From Mycobacterium sp. 1245111.1 (lineage in GTDB: Bacteria > Actinomycetota > Actinomycetes > Mycobacteriales > Mycobacteriaceae), in NCBI RefSeq assembly GCF_001673405.1, contig NZ_LZLV01000034.1:124001-188000 (forward strand): 64,000 nucleotides of DNA, in the 5' to 3' direction. The notes below the pieces were generated by a model that saw nothing but the letters and a program-made list of their open reading frames with translations, was not told the origin of the DNA and did not search any database. The position numbers were made by a program, and so were the translations under genes. Of this stretch, positions 42,541 to 54,556 are shown one piece after another. Positions within the stretch are counted from its first letter, which is position 1. Each line of letters opens with the position of its first letter.

Positions 42541-45054
42541 TTATGTTTCGGACTCAGCGTCAGAGCCGTCGGCGTTGGAGCCGCCGCGGATCAGCATCAG
42601 CGTTGCGGCCAGATCCTCGGGCTTGACCAACACGTCGCGCGCTTTGGAACCTTCACTGGGGCCGACGATTTCGCGGGTCTCCATCAGGTCCATCAGCCGG
42701 CCGGCTTTGGCGAACCCGACGCGGAGCTTGCGCTGCAGCATCGAGGTGGAGCCGAACTGGCTTGACACCACCAACTCGACGGCTTGCAGGAAGACGTCCA
42801 TGTCGTCACCGATGTCCGGGTCGACGTCCTTGCGCTCACCGGTGGTCTTGGCTGCGGTGACACCCTCGGTGTATTCGGGCTCGGCCTGGTCCTTGCAGGC
42901 GGTGACGACGGCGTGGATCTCCTCGTCGGTGATGTACGCGCCCTGCAGACGCAGCGGCTTGCTCGCGCCCATGGGCAGGAACAGGCCGTCGCCCATACCG
43001 ATCAGCTTTTCGGCGCCGGCCTGGTCCAGGATCACCCGGCTGTCGGTGAGCGACGACGTCGCAAAGGCCAGCCGAGACGGCACGTTGGTCTTGATCAAGC
43101 CGGTCACGACGTCGACGGAGGGCCGCTGGGTGGCCAGCACCAGGTGAATGCCTGCGGCACGGGCCTTTTGGGTGATCCGCACGATGGCGTCTTCGACGTC
43201 GCGCGGCGCGGTCATCATCAGGTCGGCCAGCTCGTCGACGATCGCCACCACATACGGGTACGGGCGGTATTCGCGTTGACTGCCCAGCGGCGCGGTGATC
43301 TCGCCGCTGCGGACCTTCGCGTTGAAGTCGTCGATGTGACGCACCCGGGACGCCTGCATGTCCTGGTAGCGCTGCTCCATCTCCTCGACCAGCCACGCCA
43401 GCGCCGCCGCCGCTTTCTTCGGCTGGGTGATGATCGGTGTGATCAGGTGCGGAATGCCTTCATACGGCGTCAGTTCCACCATCTTCGGGTCGATCAGGAT
43501 CATCCTGACCTCCTCGGGAGTGGCTCGAGCCAACAGCGACACCAGCATCGAGTTGACGAAGCTGGACTTACCCGAACCGGTGGATCCGGCGACCAGCAAG
43601 TGCGGCATCTTGGCCAGGTTCGCCGAGATGAAGTCGCCTTCGATGTCCTTGCCCAGCCCGATCACCAGCGGGTGGTGGTCACGACGGGTCGACGGCGCGG
43701 TGAGAACGTCTGCGAGGCGCACCATTTCGCGGTCGGTGTTGGGTACCTCGATGCCGACGGCGGACTTGCCCGGGATCGGCGCCAGCATCCGGACGCTTTC
43801 GGTGGCTACCGCGTAGGCGATGTTCTTCTGCAGCGCGGTGATCTTCTCCACCTTGACGCCGGGGCCCAGCTCGACTTCGTAGCGCGTCACGGTCGGCCCG
43901 CGAGTGCAGCCGGTGACCGCGGCGTCGACCTTGAACTGCTGCAACACCGAGGTGATCGAGTCGGCCATCTGGTCGTTGGCGGCGCTGCGTTTTTTCGGCG
44001 GGTCACCGGCGACCAGTAGATTCAGCGACGGCAGTGTGTAAGGGCCGTCGACGACCCGGTCGAGCACCAAAGTGTCTTGCTTGGCAACGGATTTGGCTTC
44101 TTTTTTACGGCTGCGTGAGATCGCCGGCTCGGGCACCGTCGGGGTGTCGTCCGGCGTGGCCGACTCGGCGCTCGACGGCCACGCCTGGTCTTCGTCGCCG
44201 CCGTAGGCCGAGGCATCGTCGTAGTAGCCGTCGGAAAAGTCTTCAGCGACACCACTTTCGGCGTCAATGTCGTCGTAGTACCCGTCGTCGCCGTCGTGGT
44301 CGTCGAACATCCGGGTGCCGAACATCGACCGCAAAGTCTCGGGCACTTCGCGAATTGTGGTGCCGGTCAACAGCAGCAGTCCGAACAGTGCGCCGATGAA
44401 GAGCAGCGGCGCGCAGATCCACTTGGTCAGCCCTTCGGAGAGCGGGCCCCCGATCGCGAAGCCGACGAACCCTGCGGCGTGTGCGCGCCCGGCCGGGGTG
44501 TCGGGCGAGCCGGCCCACAGATGCCACAGGCCCAGCACCGGCAGCGCCACCATCGCGGCGCCCAGCACCAGCCGAGGCCGGGCCTCTGGGTTCGGTTCGG
44601 TGCGCATCAGCAGCACCGCGACCGCCGCCAGCACGAGCGGCAGCACCACGACCGCCGAGCCGATGAAAATGCGGACAACGGAGTCGACCCACGCGCCGAC
44701 CGGGCGCGCCGCGTCGAACCACGAACTGGCGGCGATCACCACCGCGATGCCGAGGAGGGCCAACGCCATGCCGTCGCGACGGTGGCCCGGGTCGATGTCG
44801 CGGGCCCGGCCCACCGACCGTGCGGTGCTACCGGTCCCCTTGGCCAGCAACAGCCACGTCGCACGCACCGCCCGGCCCGCGGTCAGGCCCGCGCCGGCCA
44901 TCACTCCGTGCTGACGCCGCCCGGCCGGCCGGCGAGCCGGGGCCGGCCGACGGGCCGGTTTCTTCCGCGGCTGCGCGGCCCGGGATCCGCCTCGCGGAGC
45001 CGCCTTTGACCTGCTCGTTCGAGCGCCGGACCGCGCGACAGTCTTGCTAGCCAT
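42541..45054 (-). CDS. ftsK: DNA translocase FtsK (837 aa)
   Basis: Septal ATP-driven DNA pump for chromosome segregation. A basic N-terminus (MASKTVARSGARTSRSKAAPRGG) is followed by four or more membrane helices (about 80-250) and an acidic linker (about 265-325). The motor has Walker A AGSTGSGKSSFVNSML and Walker B VVAIVDELADLMMTAP. A C-terminal gamma winged helix reads DNA (SSQFGSTSMLQRKLRVGFAKAGRLMD). ATG 45054 is the standard start; the longer frame lies in the promoter region. Length near the 883 of M. tuberculosis. Confidence 0.95.
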   Translation of the reverse strand: MASKTVARSGARTSRSKAAPRGGSRAAQPRKKPARRPAPARRPAGRRQHGVMAGAGLTAGRAVRATWLLLAKGTGSTARSVGRARDIDPGHRRDGMALALLGIAVVIAASSWFDAARPVGAWVDSVVRIFIGSAVVVLPLVLAAVAVLLMRTEPNPEARPRLVLGAAMVALPVLGLWHLWAGSPDTPAGRAHAAGFVGFAIGGPLSEGLTKWICAPLLFIGALFGLLLLTGTTIREVPETLRSMFGTRMFDDHDGDDGYYDDIDAESGVAEDFSDGYYDDASAYGGDEDQAWPSSAESATPDDTPTVPEPAISRSRKKEAKSVAKQDTLVLDRVVDGPYTLPSLNLLVAGDPPKKRSAANDQMADSITSVLQQFKVDAAVTGCTRGPTVTRYEVELGPGVKVEKITALQKNIAYAVATESVRMLAPIPGKSAVGIEVPNTDREMVRLADVLTAPSTRRDHHPLVIGLGKDIEGDFISANLAKMPHLLVAGSTGSGKSSFVNSMLVSLLARATPEEVRMILIDPKMVELTPYEGIPHLITPIITQPKKAAAALAWLVEEMEQRYQDMQASRVRHIDDFNAKVRSGEITAPLGSQREYRPYPYVVAIVDELADLMMTAPRDVEDAIVRITQKARAAGIHLVLATQRPSVDVVTGLIKTNVPSRLAFATSSLTDSRVILDQAGAEKLIGMGDGLFLPMGASKPLRLQGAYITDEEIHAVVTACKDQAEPEYTEGVTAAKTTGERKDVDPDIGDDMDVFLQAVELVVSSQFGSTSMLQRKLRVGFAKAGRLMDLMETREIVGPSEGSKARDVLVKPEDLAATLMLIRGGSNADGSDAESET

Positions 45055-45211
45055 AACGGCAAGCCTAATCGCAAAGGCACCATCTACACCATCCGCCACA
45101 CTGGTTACCTCGCCGTGACCATGCCACCGGCGGCTCAGCGGCCGAAACAGCTGAGTAGGGTGACATCCGTCACGTAGCAACTCGCTGCTCAGAAGCCTGC
45201 AGGAGGCCCCC

Positions 45212-45526
45212 ATGCCCGTCGTCGTCGTCGCCACCCTGACCGTCAAACCGGAGTCGGTCGACACCGTCCGCGACATTCTCACCAAGGCGGTCGAGGAGGT
45301 GCACGACGAACCGGGCTGTCAGCTGTATTCACTGCACCAGTCCGGCGAGACCTTCGTCTTCGTCGAGCAGTGGGCCGACGAAGAGGCGCTCAAGACCCAC
45401 AGCACCGCCCCCGCGATCGGCAAGATGTTCGCCGCGGCGGGCGAGCACCTGGCCGGTGCGCCCGACATCAAGATGCTGCAGCCGGTACCGGCAGGCACCC
45501 TCGAGCAGGGAGTCTTGCGCCACTGA
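45212..45526 (+). CDS. antibiotic-biosynthesis monooxygenase (ABM) domain protein (104 aa)
   Basis: Small dimeric alpha+beta barrel protein: [40 protein letters not shown] and [26 protein letters not shown] are the ABM fold signature, as in Rv2749. Such proteins are heme- or quinone-related monooxygenases or sensors. AGGAGGCCCCC gives a strong ribosome site for ATG 45212. Its TGA overlaps the ATG of the following SDR (TGATG), so the two are coupled. Confidence 0.87.
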   Translation: MPVVVVATLTVKPESVDTVRDILTKAVEEVHDEPGCQLYSLHQSGETFVFVEQWADEEALKTHSTAPAIGKMFAAAGEHLAGAPDIKMLQPVPAGTLEQGVLRH

Positions 45527-46359
45527 TGGGCGCATCACCGGACGGCTCGCTGACGGGCAAGGTCGCTCTGATCACCGGCGCTGCCCGCGGTCAGGGCCGC
45601 GCGCATGCGGTCCGGCTGGCGGCCGAGGGCGCGGACATCATCGCCGTCGATCTGTGCGAGCAGATCGCCAGCGTGCCGTATCCGTTGGCCACCGCCGACG
45701 ATCTGGCCGCCACCGTCAAACTCGTCGAAGACACCGGCGCGCGCGTCGTCGCCAAGCAGGGCGATGTGCGCGACCGGGCAGCGTTGGACGCCGCGGTGCA
45801 GGCCGGTCTTGACGAATTCGGCCGACTCGACATCGTGGTAGCCAATGCGGGGATCGCTCCCATGCAGTCGGGCGCCGACGGCTGGCGCGACGTCATCGAC
45901 GTCAACCTCACCGGCGTTCACCACACCGTGGAGGCGGCGATACCGACAATGGTCGCCCAGGGCGACGGCGGCTCGATAGTCCTGATCAGTTCGGCGGCCG
46001 GATTGGCCGGTATCGGCAGCTCCGACGCCGGCTCGATCGGCTACGCGGCCGCCAAGCACGGACTGGTCGGGCTCATGCGTGTATACGCGAATCACCTTGC
46101 CCCGCATAGTATTCGGGTCAACTCGGTGCACCCCGCCGGCGTCGACACCCCGATGATCAACAATGAGCACACCCGGCAATGGCTGGCCGCCATGCTGGCA
46201 GAGTCGAGTTCGCCGCCGGATATGGGCAATGCGATGCCGGTGCAGGTTCTCACGGTGGACGACATCGCCAACGCTGTCGCGTGGCTGGTCTCCGACCACG
46301 CCCGCTACATCACCGGTATCACCCTGCCCGTGGATGCCGGCTATCTGAACAAGCGTTAG
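45526..46359 (+). CDS. mycofactocin-coupled SDR-type oxidoreductase (277 aa)
   Basis: Short-chain dehydrogenase with [47 protein letters not shown], an insertion after the second strand typical of SDRs that use mycofactocin-linked, non-exchangeable NAD. Catalytic Ser (LISSAAG) and YAAAK are intact. Start ATG 45526 overlaps the previous stop by one base. It corresponds to Rv2750. No mycofactocin synthesis genes are in this window, so coupling is inferred from family only. Confidence 0.87.
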   Translation: MGASPDGSLTGKVALITGAARGQGRAHAVRLAAEGADIIAVDLCEQIASVPYPLATADDLAATVKLVEDTGARVVAKQGDVRDRAALDAAVQAGLDEFGRLDIVVANAGIAPMQSGADGWRDVIDVNLTGVHHTVEAAIPTMVAQGDGGSIVLISSAAGLAGIGSSDAGSIGYAAAKHGLVGLMRVYANHLAPHSIRVNSVHPAGVDTPMINNEHTRQWLAAMLAESSSPPDMGNAMPVQVLTVDDIANAVAWLVSDHARYITGITLPVDAGYLNKR

Positions 46360-46360
46360 C

Positions 46361-47233
46361 GTGGCCCGAAACCCGGCGGCACAGACGGCTTTCGGCCCGA
46401 TGGCGCTCGTCGCCGTCGAGCAGAGCGAGCGGCCGGGCCGGCGACTGGTGGACGACGATCTGGCGCGGCAGTTCCTGCCCGCCGCGACTCGGTGGCTGGT
46501 GACCTACGCGCCGCTAAATCTACTGCGGCGGTTGACGATCGCCGCAATGGAACGCGAAGGGCCCGGGCTGTGGGCCAGCATGATCTGCCGCAAACGCTAC
46601 ATCGCCGAGAAGGTCACCGCGGCGCTCGACGATATCGATGCGGTGGTGGTGCTGGGTGCTGGATTCGACACGCTCGCTTACCGATTGGCCAGAACATCCC
46701 CCGTTCCGATCTTCGAGGTCGATCAGCCCGTCAACGTCGCCCGCAAAACCGCGGCCGTGCGACGGGCCCTGGGCGCGCAGCCCAACTCGGTTCGGTTGGT
46801 GCCGGTCGACTTCGAACGCGACGACGTGATGGCGGTCCTGGCCGATCACGGTTACCGCGCCGACGCTCGCACCTTTTTCGTCTGGGAAGCCGTGACGCAA
46901 TATCTGAGCCCGAACGCGGTGCACACCACGCTGGACAAGCTGCGGTCGGCTCCGGCCGGAAGCCGGCTCGTGTTCACCTATGTCCGACAAGATTTCATCG
47001 ACGGCATCAACCTCTACGGCGCCGAACCCCTGTATCGCAGGTTCGTGCAGCGCGAACGGGTGTGGCACTTCGGGTTGCCGCCGCAGGAGGTTGCCACATT
47101 TCTGGCCGGACACGGGTGGCAGCTCTGCGAGCAAGCCGGACCGGACCTGATCACGCAGCGCTACATCGAACCGACCGGTCGTCACCTCACCGCATCGCCG
47201 ATCGAATGGACCGCATATGCCGAGAAGACGTAG
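46361..47233 (+). CDS. SAM-dependent methyltransferase, TIGR00027-like (290 aa)
   Basis: Class I methyltransferase of the mycobacterial leucine-carboxyl-like family: ICRKRYIAEKV, VVVLGAGFDTLAYRL (SAM motif I), VDQPVNVARKTAAVRRAL and FFVWEAVTQYLSP. This family was named for putative polyketide or lipid O-methyltransferases; the true substrate is unknown. GTG 46361 starts one base after the SDR stop. Corresponds to Rv2751. Confidence 0.9.
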   Translation: MARNPAAQTAFGPMALVAVEQSERPGRRLVDDDLARQFLPAATRWLVTYAPLNLLRRLTIAAMEREGPGLWASMICRKRYIAEKVTAALDDIDAVVVLGAGFDTLAYRLARTSPVPIFEVDQPVNVARKTAAVRRALGAQPNSVRLVPVDFERDDVMAVLADHGYRADARTFFVWEAVTQYLSPNAVHTTLDKLRSAPAGSRLVFTYVRQDFIDGINLYGAEPLYRRFVQRERVWHFGLPPQEVATFLAGHGWQLCEQAGPDLITQRYIEPTGRHLTASPIEWTAYAEKT

Positions 47234-47297
47234 GCCCCGACACGCCGTGACGTGGGCGTTCCCACTGCGCGACCGCCGGAAGGGCGATACTCGACAC

Positions 47298-47735
47298 GTG
47301 GCCAGCGACGAGGCTGTCCCGCTACCGGGCTTACTGCCGGGGGCTTGTGCCGAACCGGCGTATCGCTATTTGTCGCCGCATCAGGCGGCAGTGCTCGACG
47401 CCGCAACTCTCCGTTTGGATCTCGGGCCGCACAATGACCCCGATGAGCATCGCGCGACGATTTACGTCGACCGGCTGTTATCGGTGTTGAACGTCGCGCC
47501 CGGCGGCCTGCACGCGGTGGGATCGCTGCGGCAACGCGTGGCCGAACTTCGCAACCAGTACATCGGCGGGATCGCACTGCTCGACCAGATGGCCGGCGGC
47601 GACTTCACCAAGGCGACGCCGCTACGGCAGCAACTGATTCTGGCGCGGAGTCAACTCGCGGCCTTCGTTGGAATGCTGTTCGGCCACATCATCGAAGCGA
47701 TGGGTCTCATCGACGCAGAGGTCAGATTTCGATGA
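47298..47735 (+). CDS. hypothetical protein, possibly gluconate-dehydrogenase subunit 3-like (145 aa)
   Basis: I do not recognise it firmly. YRYLSPHQAAVLDAATLRLDLGPHNDPDEHRATIYVDRLLSVLN with LRNQYIGGIALLDQMAGGDFTKA resembles the small gluconate 2-dehydrogenase subunit 3 family, but no flavin or heme partner lies alongside. No signal peptide is visible. The frame is open back to 47217, so the start is uncertain; GTG 47298 is given because GAAGGG precedes it. Its stop overlaps the convergent RNase J gene by 14 bases. Confidence 0.55.
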   Translation: MASDEAVPLPGLLPGACAEPAYRYLSPHQAAVLDAATLRLDLGPHNDPDEHRATIYVDRLLSVLNVAPGGLHAVGSLRQRVAELRNQYIGGIALLDQMAGGDFTKATPLRQQLILARSQLAAFVGMLFGHIIEAMGLIDAEVRFR

Positions 47736-49398
47736 CGGTGGGCACGATCATCGGCTGGCGTCGATAGGTCTCCCCCACCCACTTGCCGACCGTGCGCCGG
47801 ACTGCTTGCGCGATCCGGGTCGGATCAATGACATTCTGCGCCACAAGCGATTCCAGCTCCGCCTCGACCTTACGCACGGCGGGCTCCAATGCCTTGGGGT
47901 CTTCGGAGAAGCCGCGCGAGTGTAGCTGCGGCGGCGCTGCGGGCTGGCCGGTCTCGCGGCGCACGACCACGGTCACCGCGACGAAGCCCGACGACAAAAT
48001 CAGCCGCTCGCCCAGCGTGGTGTCACCGACGTCACCGGTGATCAGGCCGTCGACGAACATCTTGCCGACCGGGACCGCACCGGCGATGCTCACTGCTCCG
48101 CCGACCAGGTCAACGCTAACGCCGTTCTCGGCCAATACAATCGACTCTTCGGGCACCCCGGTGCTGGCGGCCAGCTTCGCGTTCGCCCGCAGCATCCGCC
48201 AGGTTCCGTGCACCGGCATGACGTTGCGCGGGCGGATGCCGTTGTATAAAAACAACAGCTCGCCCGAATATGCGTGACCCGAAACATGCACGCGCACTTG
48301 CTGGTTGGTGACCACACGAGCACCGAGCTTGGACAGCTCGTCGATGACGCCGTAAACGGCTTCTTCGTTGCCCGGAATCAGCGAGGACGACAAGATGATC
48401 AGGTCTTCTGCGGTCAGCGTGATGCTGCGATGCTCACCGCGTGACATCCGCGACAACGCCGACATCGGCTCACCTTGGGTACCGGTGGTGATCAGCACCA
48501 CCTGGTCCGGCGACATCATCTCCGCGGCGCCGATGTCGACCAGATCTGACTCGTCCACCGTGAGAAATCCGAGTTCTCGCGCGATACCCATGTTGCGCAC
48601 CATGGATCGTCCGACGAACGACACCCGCCTGCCCAACGCCACCGAGGCGTCGACGATCTGTTGCACGCGATCGACATTGGACGCGAAGCACGCCACGATG
48701 ACGCGTCCCGTCGCGCCGCGGATCAGCCGGTGCAGCGACGGCCCGACTTCACTCTCCGACGGGCCCACACCGGGGATCTCGGCGTTGGTCGAATCGCACA
48801 GGAACAGATCGACCCCGGCGTCGCCGAGCCTGGACATGCCCGGCAGATCGGTAGGCCGGCCGTCGAGAGGAAGTTGGTCGAGTTTGATGTCGCCGGTGTG
48901 CAGGACGGTCCCGGCACCGGAGCGCACCGCGATGGCCAACGCGTCGGGGATGGAGTGGTTGACGGCGAAGTACTCGCATTCGAATACGCCGTGGGTGGTG
49001 CGCATCCCCTCGGCGACTTCGACGAACACCGGCTTGACCCGGTGCTCACGGCATTTCGCCGCAACCAACGCCAGGGTGAACTTCGATCCGACGACCGGAA
49101 TGTCGGGGCGCAGCTTGAGCAGGAACGGAATCGCCCCGATGTGGTCTTCGTGCGCATGGGTGAGCACCAGGGCCTCGACGTCGTCGAGCCGGTGTTCGAT
49201 GTGACGAAGGTCGGGGAGGATGAGGTCGACGCCGGGCTCGTCGTGGGTGGGAAACATCACCCCGCAGTCGATGATGAGTAGCCGGCCCAAGTGCTCGAAA
49301 ACCGTCATGTTGCGGCCGATTTCGCTGATCCCGCCGAGCGCTGTCACCCGCAGACCACCCACGGCCAACGGACCCGGCGGCTTAAGGTCTGGTTCCAC
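47722..49398 (-). CDS. rnj: ribonuclease J (558 aa)
   Basis: Metallo-beta-lactamase/beta-CASP nuclease with both endo- and 5'-3' exonuclease activity in RNA turnover. The metal motif is LTHAHEDHIGAIPFLLK (HxHxDH) near 79, with HTGDIKLD and the beta-CASP block PGNEEAVYGVIDELS and VHVSGHAYSGELLFLYNGIRPRNVMPVHGTWRML. Length equals Rv2752c. GTG 49398 (MEPDLKPPGPLAVGGLRVTALGG) is the start; dapA ends 18 bases upstream, so the two are likely co-transcribed. Confidence 0.95.
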   Translation of the reverse strand: MEPDLKPPGPLAVGGLRVTALGGISEIGRNMTVFEHLGRLLIIDCGVMFPTHDEPGVDLILPDLRHIEHRLDDVEALVLTHAHEDHIGAIPFLLKLRPDIPVVGSKFTLALVAAKCREHRVKPVFVEVAEGMRTTHGVFECEYFAVNHSIPDALAIAVRSGAGTVLHTGDIKLDQLPLDGRPTDLPGMSRLGDAGVDLFLCDSTNAEIPGVGPSESEVGPSLHRLIRGATGRVIVACFASNVDRVQQIVDASVALGRRVSFVGRSMVRNMGIARELGFLTVDESDLVDIGAAEMMSPDQVVLITTGTQGEPMSALSRMSRGEHRSITLTAEDLIILSSSLIPGNEEAVYGVIDELSKLGARVVTNQQVRVHVSGHAYSGELLFLYNGIRPRNVMPVHGTWRMLRANAKLAASTGVPEESIVLAENGVSVDLVGGAVSIAGAVPVGKMFVDGLITGDVGDTTLGERLILSSGFVAVTVVVRRETGQPAAPPQLHSRGFSEDPKALEPAVRKVEAELESLVAQNVIDPTRIAQAVRRTVGKWVGETYRRQPMIVPTVIEI

Positions 49399-49416
49399 CT
49401 GCGGGCGACCCTCTGG

Positions 49417-51142
<1,726 letters not shown>

Positions 51143-51208
51143 GGCGAACACCCTAGTGCGTGCCGAGCGAAGGTAGTTGCACGCTCGACGCGGAACGTGA
51201 AGCCAACT

Positions 51209-52435
51209 TCACGTCCGCGCAATGCCAATTGCCTTGCGCAGCGCGCCCGCCAGATCGCCGCGCTTGCCGACCGTCACGCCGGACAGACCCAACCAACCCG
51301 CCATCGTCTGCAATTCCCGAGCCAGTGCCTCGGCGACCCGCGCAGGCGAATGGCCCGCCTCGACAAACGCACTTACCACCTGCAAGACGTCCGCTGAGCG
51401 ATCGGCTTTGAGGTCGACGCGTCCCACCAACTCGCCGTCGAGCAGAAACGGCCACACGTAGTAGCCGAACTGCCGCTTGTTGGCCGGGGTGTAGATCTCG
51501 ATGCGGTAGCGGAATCCGAACAGGCGCTCCACCCGCGGACGGAAAAAGATCAACGGATCGAACGGACACAGCAACGCCGTCCCGCGGTCGCGCCGCGGAA
51601 TCGTCTGTCCTGCAGGAAGATACGCGGGCGCCGACCATCCGTCGACCTCGACTTGCTCCAACTCACCCTCGGCGACCAGCGCCGCTACGGCCGGCTTCGC
51701 CTGGCTCGGGGCCAGTCGGAAATAATCCCTGAGGTCCGGTTCGGTGGCCACCCCCAGCGCGGCGGCGGCCCGACGCACCAGCTCGCGAACCGCGTCGTCT
51801 TCGTCGACCTCGCGCGCCACCACCTCCGCCGGCAGCACCCGCTCGGCCAGGTCGTAGTGCCGGGCGAAACCGACCCGGGTCGCCGTGGTCAGCGTGCCGG
51901 CGGCGAACAGCGCCTCGGCCACCCACTTGGTGTCGGTGCGGCTCCCCCACCAATGCCCGCGCGGGCCGCGCGGCCCGGTGGCGAGGTGTTCTTCGATCTG
52001 CCCCGCGGTGCTGGGTCCGAGCTCGGCCACGGCCTCGACGATTTTGTCGGCGAGTTCCAGGTTGGCCTTGACGATGTGGGTGCCCCAGCGCCCGTGTCGG
52101 TATTGCCTCATCCGCCATCGCATCAGCGGCCAGTCGTCGACCGCCATCAAAGCTGCCTCGTGCGCCCAGTACTCGACCAGGAGCCGCGGCGAGCGCGCGC
52201 TGTGCGCCCACGCCGCACGGTCCAGCACGTCGCGGTTGTACGGTCCGAGCCTGCTGAAGACGGGCGCGTAGTGGGCCCGGACCGCGACCGACACCGAATC
52301 CAGCTGCAGCACGTGAATGCGCGAGATCAGTCGACGCAGGTGCGCGCGGGTGACCGCACCGTTGGGTTTCGCCTCAGCGAAGCCCTGCGCGGCCACAGCG
52401 ATTCGCCGGGCCTGTACGGCGCTGAGTGCGCTCAC
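51209..52435 (-). CDS. YcaQ/AlkX-type DNA glycosylase, HTH_42 family (408 aa)
   Basis: Winged-helix glycosylase family that unhooks interstrand DNA crosslinks (YcaQ, AZL). [18 protein letters not shown] opens the domain; [26 protein letters not shown] and the C-terminal [59 protein letters not shown] are strongly conserved. GTG 52435 overlaps the dfrA stop (GTGA), so it is translated as part of thyA-dfrA. The longer frame to 52489 would lie within dfrA. The coupling to folate genes is notable. Confidence 0.88.
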   Translation of the reverse strand: MSALSAVQARRIAVAAQGFAEAKPNGAVTRAHLRRLISRIHVLQLDSVSVAVRAHYAPVFSRLGPYNRDVLDRAAWAHSARSPRLLVEYWAHEAALMAVDDWPLMRWRMRQYRHGRWGTHIVKANLELADKIVEAVAELGPSTAGQIEEHLATGPRGPRGHWWGSRTDTKWVAEALFAAGTLTTATRVGFARHYDLAERVLPAEVVAREVDEDDAVRELVRRAAAALGVATEPDLRDYFRLAPSQAKPAVAALVAEGELEQVEVDGWSAPAYLPAGQTIPRRDRGTALLCPFDPLIFFRPRVERLFGFRYRIEIYTPANKRQFGYYVWPFLLDGELVGRVDLKADRSADVLQVVSAFVEAGHSPARVAEALARELQTMAGWLGLSGVTVGKRGDLAGALRKAIGIART

Positions 52436-52917
52436 GCGCGAAGGTAGCTGTGAAACCGGTATCGCACACCCGCGCGGCTGGCGTGCCACTCACTCGACGT
52501 GCCGACCCACTGCTCGTCCAGCACCGGGGCCACGGCATCGCCGTCGTCGCGAGTCAGCTCGATATCGATTTCGGTGACCTCACACCGGTTGGCCCGTGGC
52601 AACGCCAGCGTGTAGATCTGTTCGCCGCCGATCACCCAGGTGTCCGGATCGGTCAGCGCGTCGTCCAGGTGGTGCACCACCGTCGCCCCGTCAGCCATGA
52701 AGTCAGTCTGGTGGGTCAGTACGACATTTCTGCGTCCCGGCAGCGGCCGGAACCGTGGCGGCAACGAATCCCAGGTCCGTCGGCCCATCACGACGGTGTG
52801 ACCGACGGTGAGCTCTTTGAAGCGAATCAAATCCTCGGGGACTTGCCAGGGGATATCGCCGTCACGCCCGATGACTCCGGACGTGGATTGCGCCCAGATC
52901 AGCCCCAGTTCGCTCAT
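52432..52917 (-). CDS. dfrA: dihydrofolate reductase (161 aa)
   Basis: Regenerates tetrahydrofolate used by Thy[32 protein letters not shown] at 4-34 contains the active-site Asp in [34 protein letters not shown] binds NADPH, and [14 protein letters not shown] is conserved. ATG 52917 overlaps the thyA stop (ATGA). Size matches Rv2763c (159). The downstream gene (glycosylase) overlaps its stop. Confidence 0.95.
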   Translation of the reverse strand: MSELGLIWAQSTSGVIGRDGDIPWQVPEDLIRFKELTVGHTVVMGRRTWDSLPPRFRPLPGRRNVVLTHQTDFMADGATVVHHLDDALTDPDTWVIGGEQIYTLALPRANRCEVTEIDIELTRDDGDAVAPVLDEQWVGTSSEWHASRAGVRYRFHSYLRA

Positions 52918-53714
52918 ACAGCGACCGGCGCTTTGATCGCCGGGTGCGGGTGATAGTCCTCGACGACGACATCGTCGAAGGTGTAGTCGAAGATCGAATC
53001 GCGCTGTGCCAGAACAAGTTTCGGATACGGTCGCGGGTCGCGGCTGAGTTGTTCGGTGACCTGCTCGACGTGGTTGTCGTAGATGTGGCAGTCGCCGCCG
53101 GTCCAGACGAAGTCGCCGACACCCAGCTTCGCCTGCGCGGCCATCATGTGGGTCAGCAGCGCGTAGCTCGCGATGTTGAAGGGCACGCCGAGGAACAGGT
53201 CGGCGCTGCGCTGGTAAAGCTGGCAGCTGAGCCGGCCGTCGGCCACGTAGAACTGGAACAGCGCATGGCACGGCGCGAGCGCCATCTGCGGGATCTCGCC
53301 GACGTTCCAGGCCGACACGATGATGCGCCGGGAATCCGGGTCGGTCCGAAGCAAATTCAGCGCCGCGGTGATCTGGTCGACGTGATCGCCCGACGGCGTC
53401 GGCCACGACCGCCACTGGACCCCGTACACCGGGCCGAGATCGCCTGTCTCGCTAGCCCATTCGTCCCAGATCGACACACCGTGCTGGTGCAACCATCTGA
53501 TGTTGGAGTCGCCGCGCAAAAACCACAGCAGCTCGTAGACCACCGATTTCAGATGGACCTTCTTGGTGGTGATCAGCGGGAAGCCCGCGGACAGGTCGAA
53601 GCGCATCTGGTGCCCGAACAGGCTGCGGGTACCGGTTCCGGTGCGGTCGGATTTGGGTGTGCCCTGCTCGAGTACCAGCCGCAGTAGATCTTCGTACGGG
53701 GTGGGGATCGGCAC
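52914..53714 (-). CDS. thyA: thymidylate synthase ThyA (266 aa)
   Basis: Classical thymidylate synthase: catalytic Cys in [62 protein letters not shown] and a C-terminal APVAV. Produces dTMP and dihydrofolate, which DfrA recycles; both lie in one overlapping operon. The genome therefore has ThyA and ThyX within 3 kb, as in M. tuberculosis. Start at GTG 53714, the only plausible start for a 266-residue enzyme. Confidence 0.96.
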   Translation of the reverse strand: MPIPTPYEDLLRLVLEQGTPKSDRTGTGTRSLFGHQMRFDLSAGFPLITTKKVHLKSVVYELLWFLRGDSNIRWLHQHGVSIWDEWASETGDLGPVYGVQWRSWPTPSGDHVDQITAALNLLRTDPDSRRIIVSAWNVGEIPQMALAPCHALFQFYVADGRLSCQLYQRSADLFLGVPFNIASYALLTHMMAAQAKLGVGDFVWTGGDCHIYDNHVEQVTEQLSRDPRPYPKLVLAQRDSIFDYTFDDVVVEDYHPHPAIKAPVAV

Positions 53715-53812
53715 GGGTTCACCTTAGCGGCGATCGCAAGGCCGGCGAAGCCGGACGCGGCGGGTCGACGCCATTTATCTAGCGTTCAATGCCGGGGAGT
53801 AGAACGGATGGC

Positions 53813-54550
53813 ATGCCGAACATCTCCGACACCGTCACCACCGCCGATGGCTCCTGCCCGGTCCGCCTGTTCACGCCCGAGGGACAGGGCCCCTGGCCCG
53901 GCGTCGTCATGATCCCCGATGCCGGCGGAGTCCGGCAGACGTTCTTCGACATGGCCGCGCACCTGGCCGATTACGGTTACGCGGTGCTGCTGCCCGACGT
54001 GTACTACCGCCAGGGCGACTGGGCTCCCTTCGACATGAAGACCGCGTTCACCGACGAGAAGGAACGCAATCGCCTGTTCAAATTCATCGGCAGCATCACC
54101 CCGGAGCACTGGGCCTCGGATGCCAACGCATATTTCGACTATCTGGCCGCGCGGCCCGAGGTCAGCGGTTCGAAATTCGGCATCACCGGCTACTGCATGG
54201 GTGGTCGTGCGGCGTTGACCATCGCGGGTCTCGTCCCCGACCGGGTCGCCGCCGCGGCGTCGTACCACGGTGGCGGGCTGGTCACCGACAGCCCCGACAG
54301 CCCGCACCTGCGAGCGGACAAGATTCAGGCGTCGGTTTATGTCGGCGGCGCGGAAAACGATGCGTCGTTCACCGCTGACCACGCCGAGCAGCTCGAGAAG
54401 ACCCTGACCGCGGCCGGGGTCGAGCACAAGATCGAGACGTATGCGGCCGGCCACGGGTTTGCGGTACCGGACAATGCCCCGTACGACGAGGCTGCCGCGG
54501 AGCGGCACTGGACCACGATGCGCGAGGTGTTCGGCGCGAACCTCGGGTAG
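53813..54550 (+). CDS. dienelactone hydrolase family protein (245 aa)
   Basis: Alpha/beta hydrolase with the dienelactone-hydrolase layout: PGVVMIPDAGGVRQTFFDMAAHLADYGYAVLLPDVYYR, nucleophile elbow GYCMGGRAAL (Cys in place of Ser, typical of DLH), Asp in GGAENDASF and His in YAAGHGFAVPD. It matches Rv2765 in length (245). ATG 53813 was chosen; ATG 53789 would add 8 residues. The substrate is unknown. It precedes the convergent nitroreductase. Confidence 0.9.
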   Translation: MPNISDTVTTADGSCPVRLFTPEGQGPWPGVVMIPDAGGVRQTFFDMAAHLADYGYAVLLPDVYYRQGDWAPFDMKTAFTDEKERNRLFKFIGSITPEHWASDANAYFDYLAARPEVSGSKFGITGYCMGGRAALTIAGLVPDRVAAAASYHGGGLVTDSPDSPHLRADKIQASVYVGGAENDASFTADHAEQLEKTLTAAGVEHKIETYAAGHGFAVPDNAPYDEAAAERHWTTMREVFGANLG

Positions 54551-54556
54551 CGGCCG

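Noticed and set aside
42784..44019. Plus-strand 411-codon frame inside ftsK
   Set aside because: Antisense to the FtsK motor domain; His/Arg/Gln-rich shadow with no domain.
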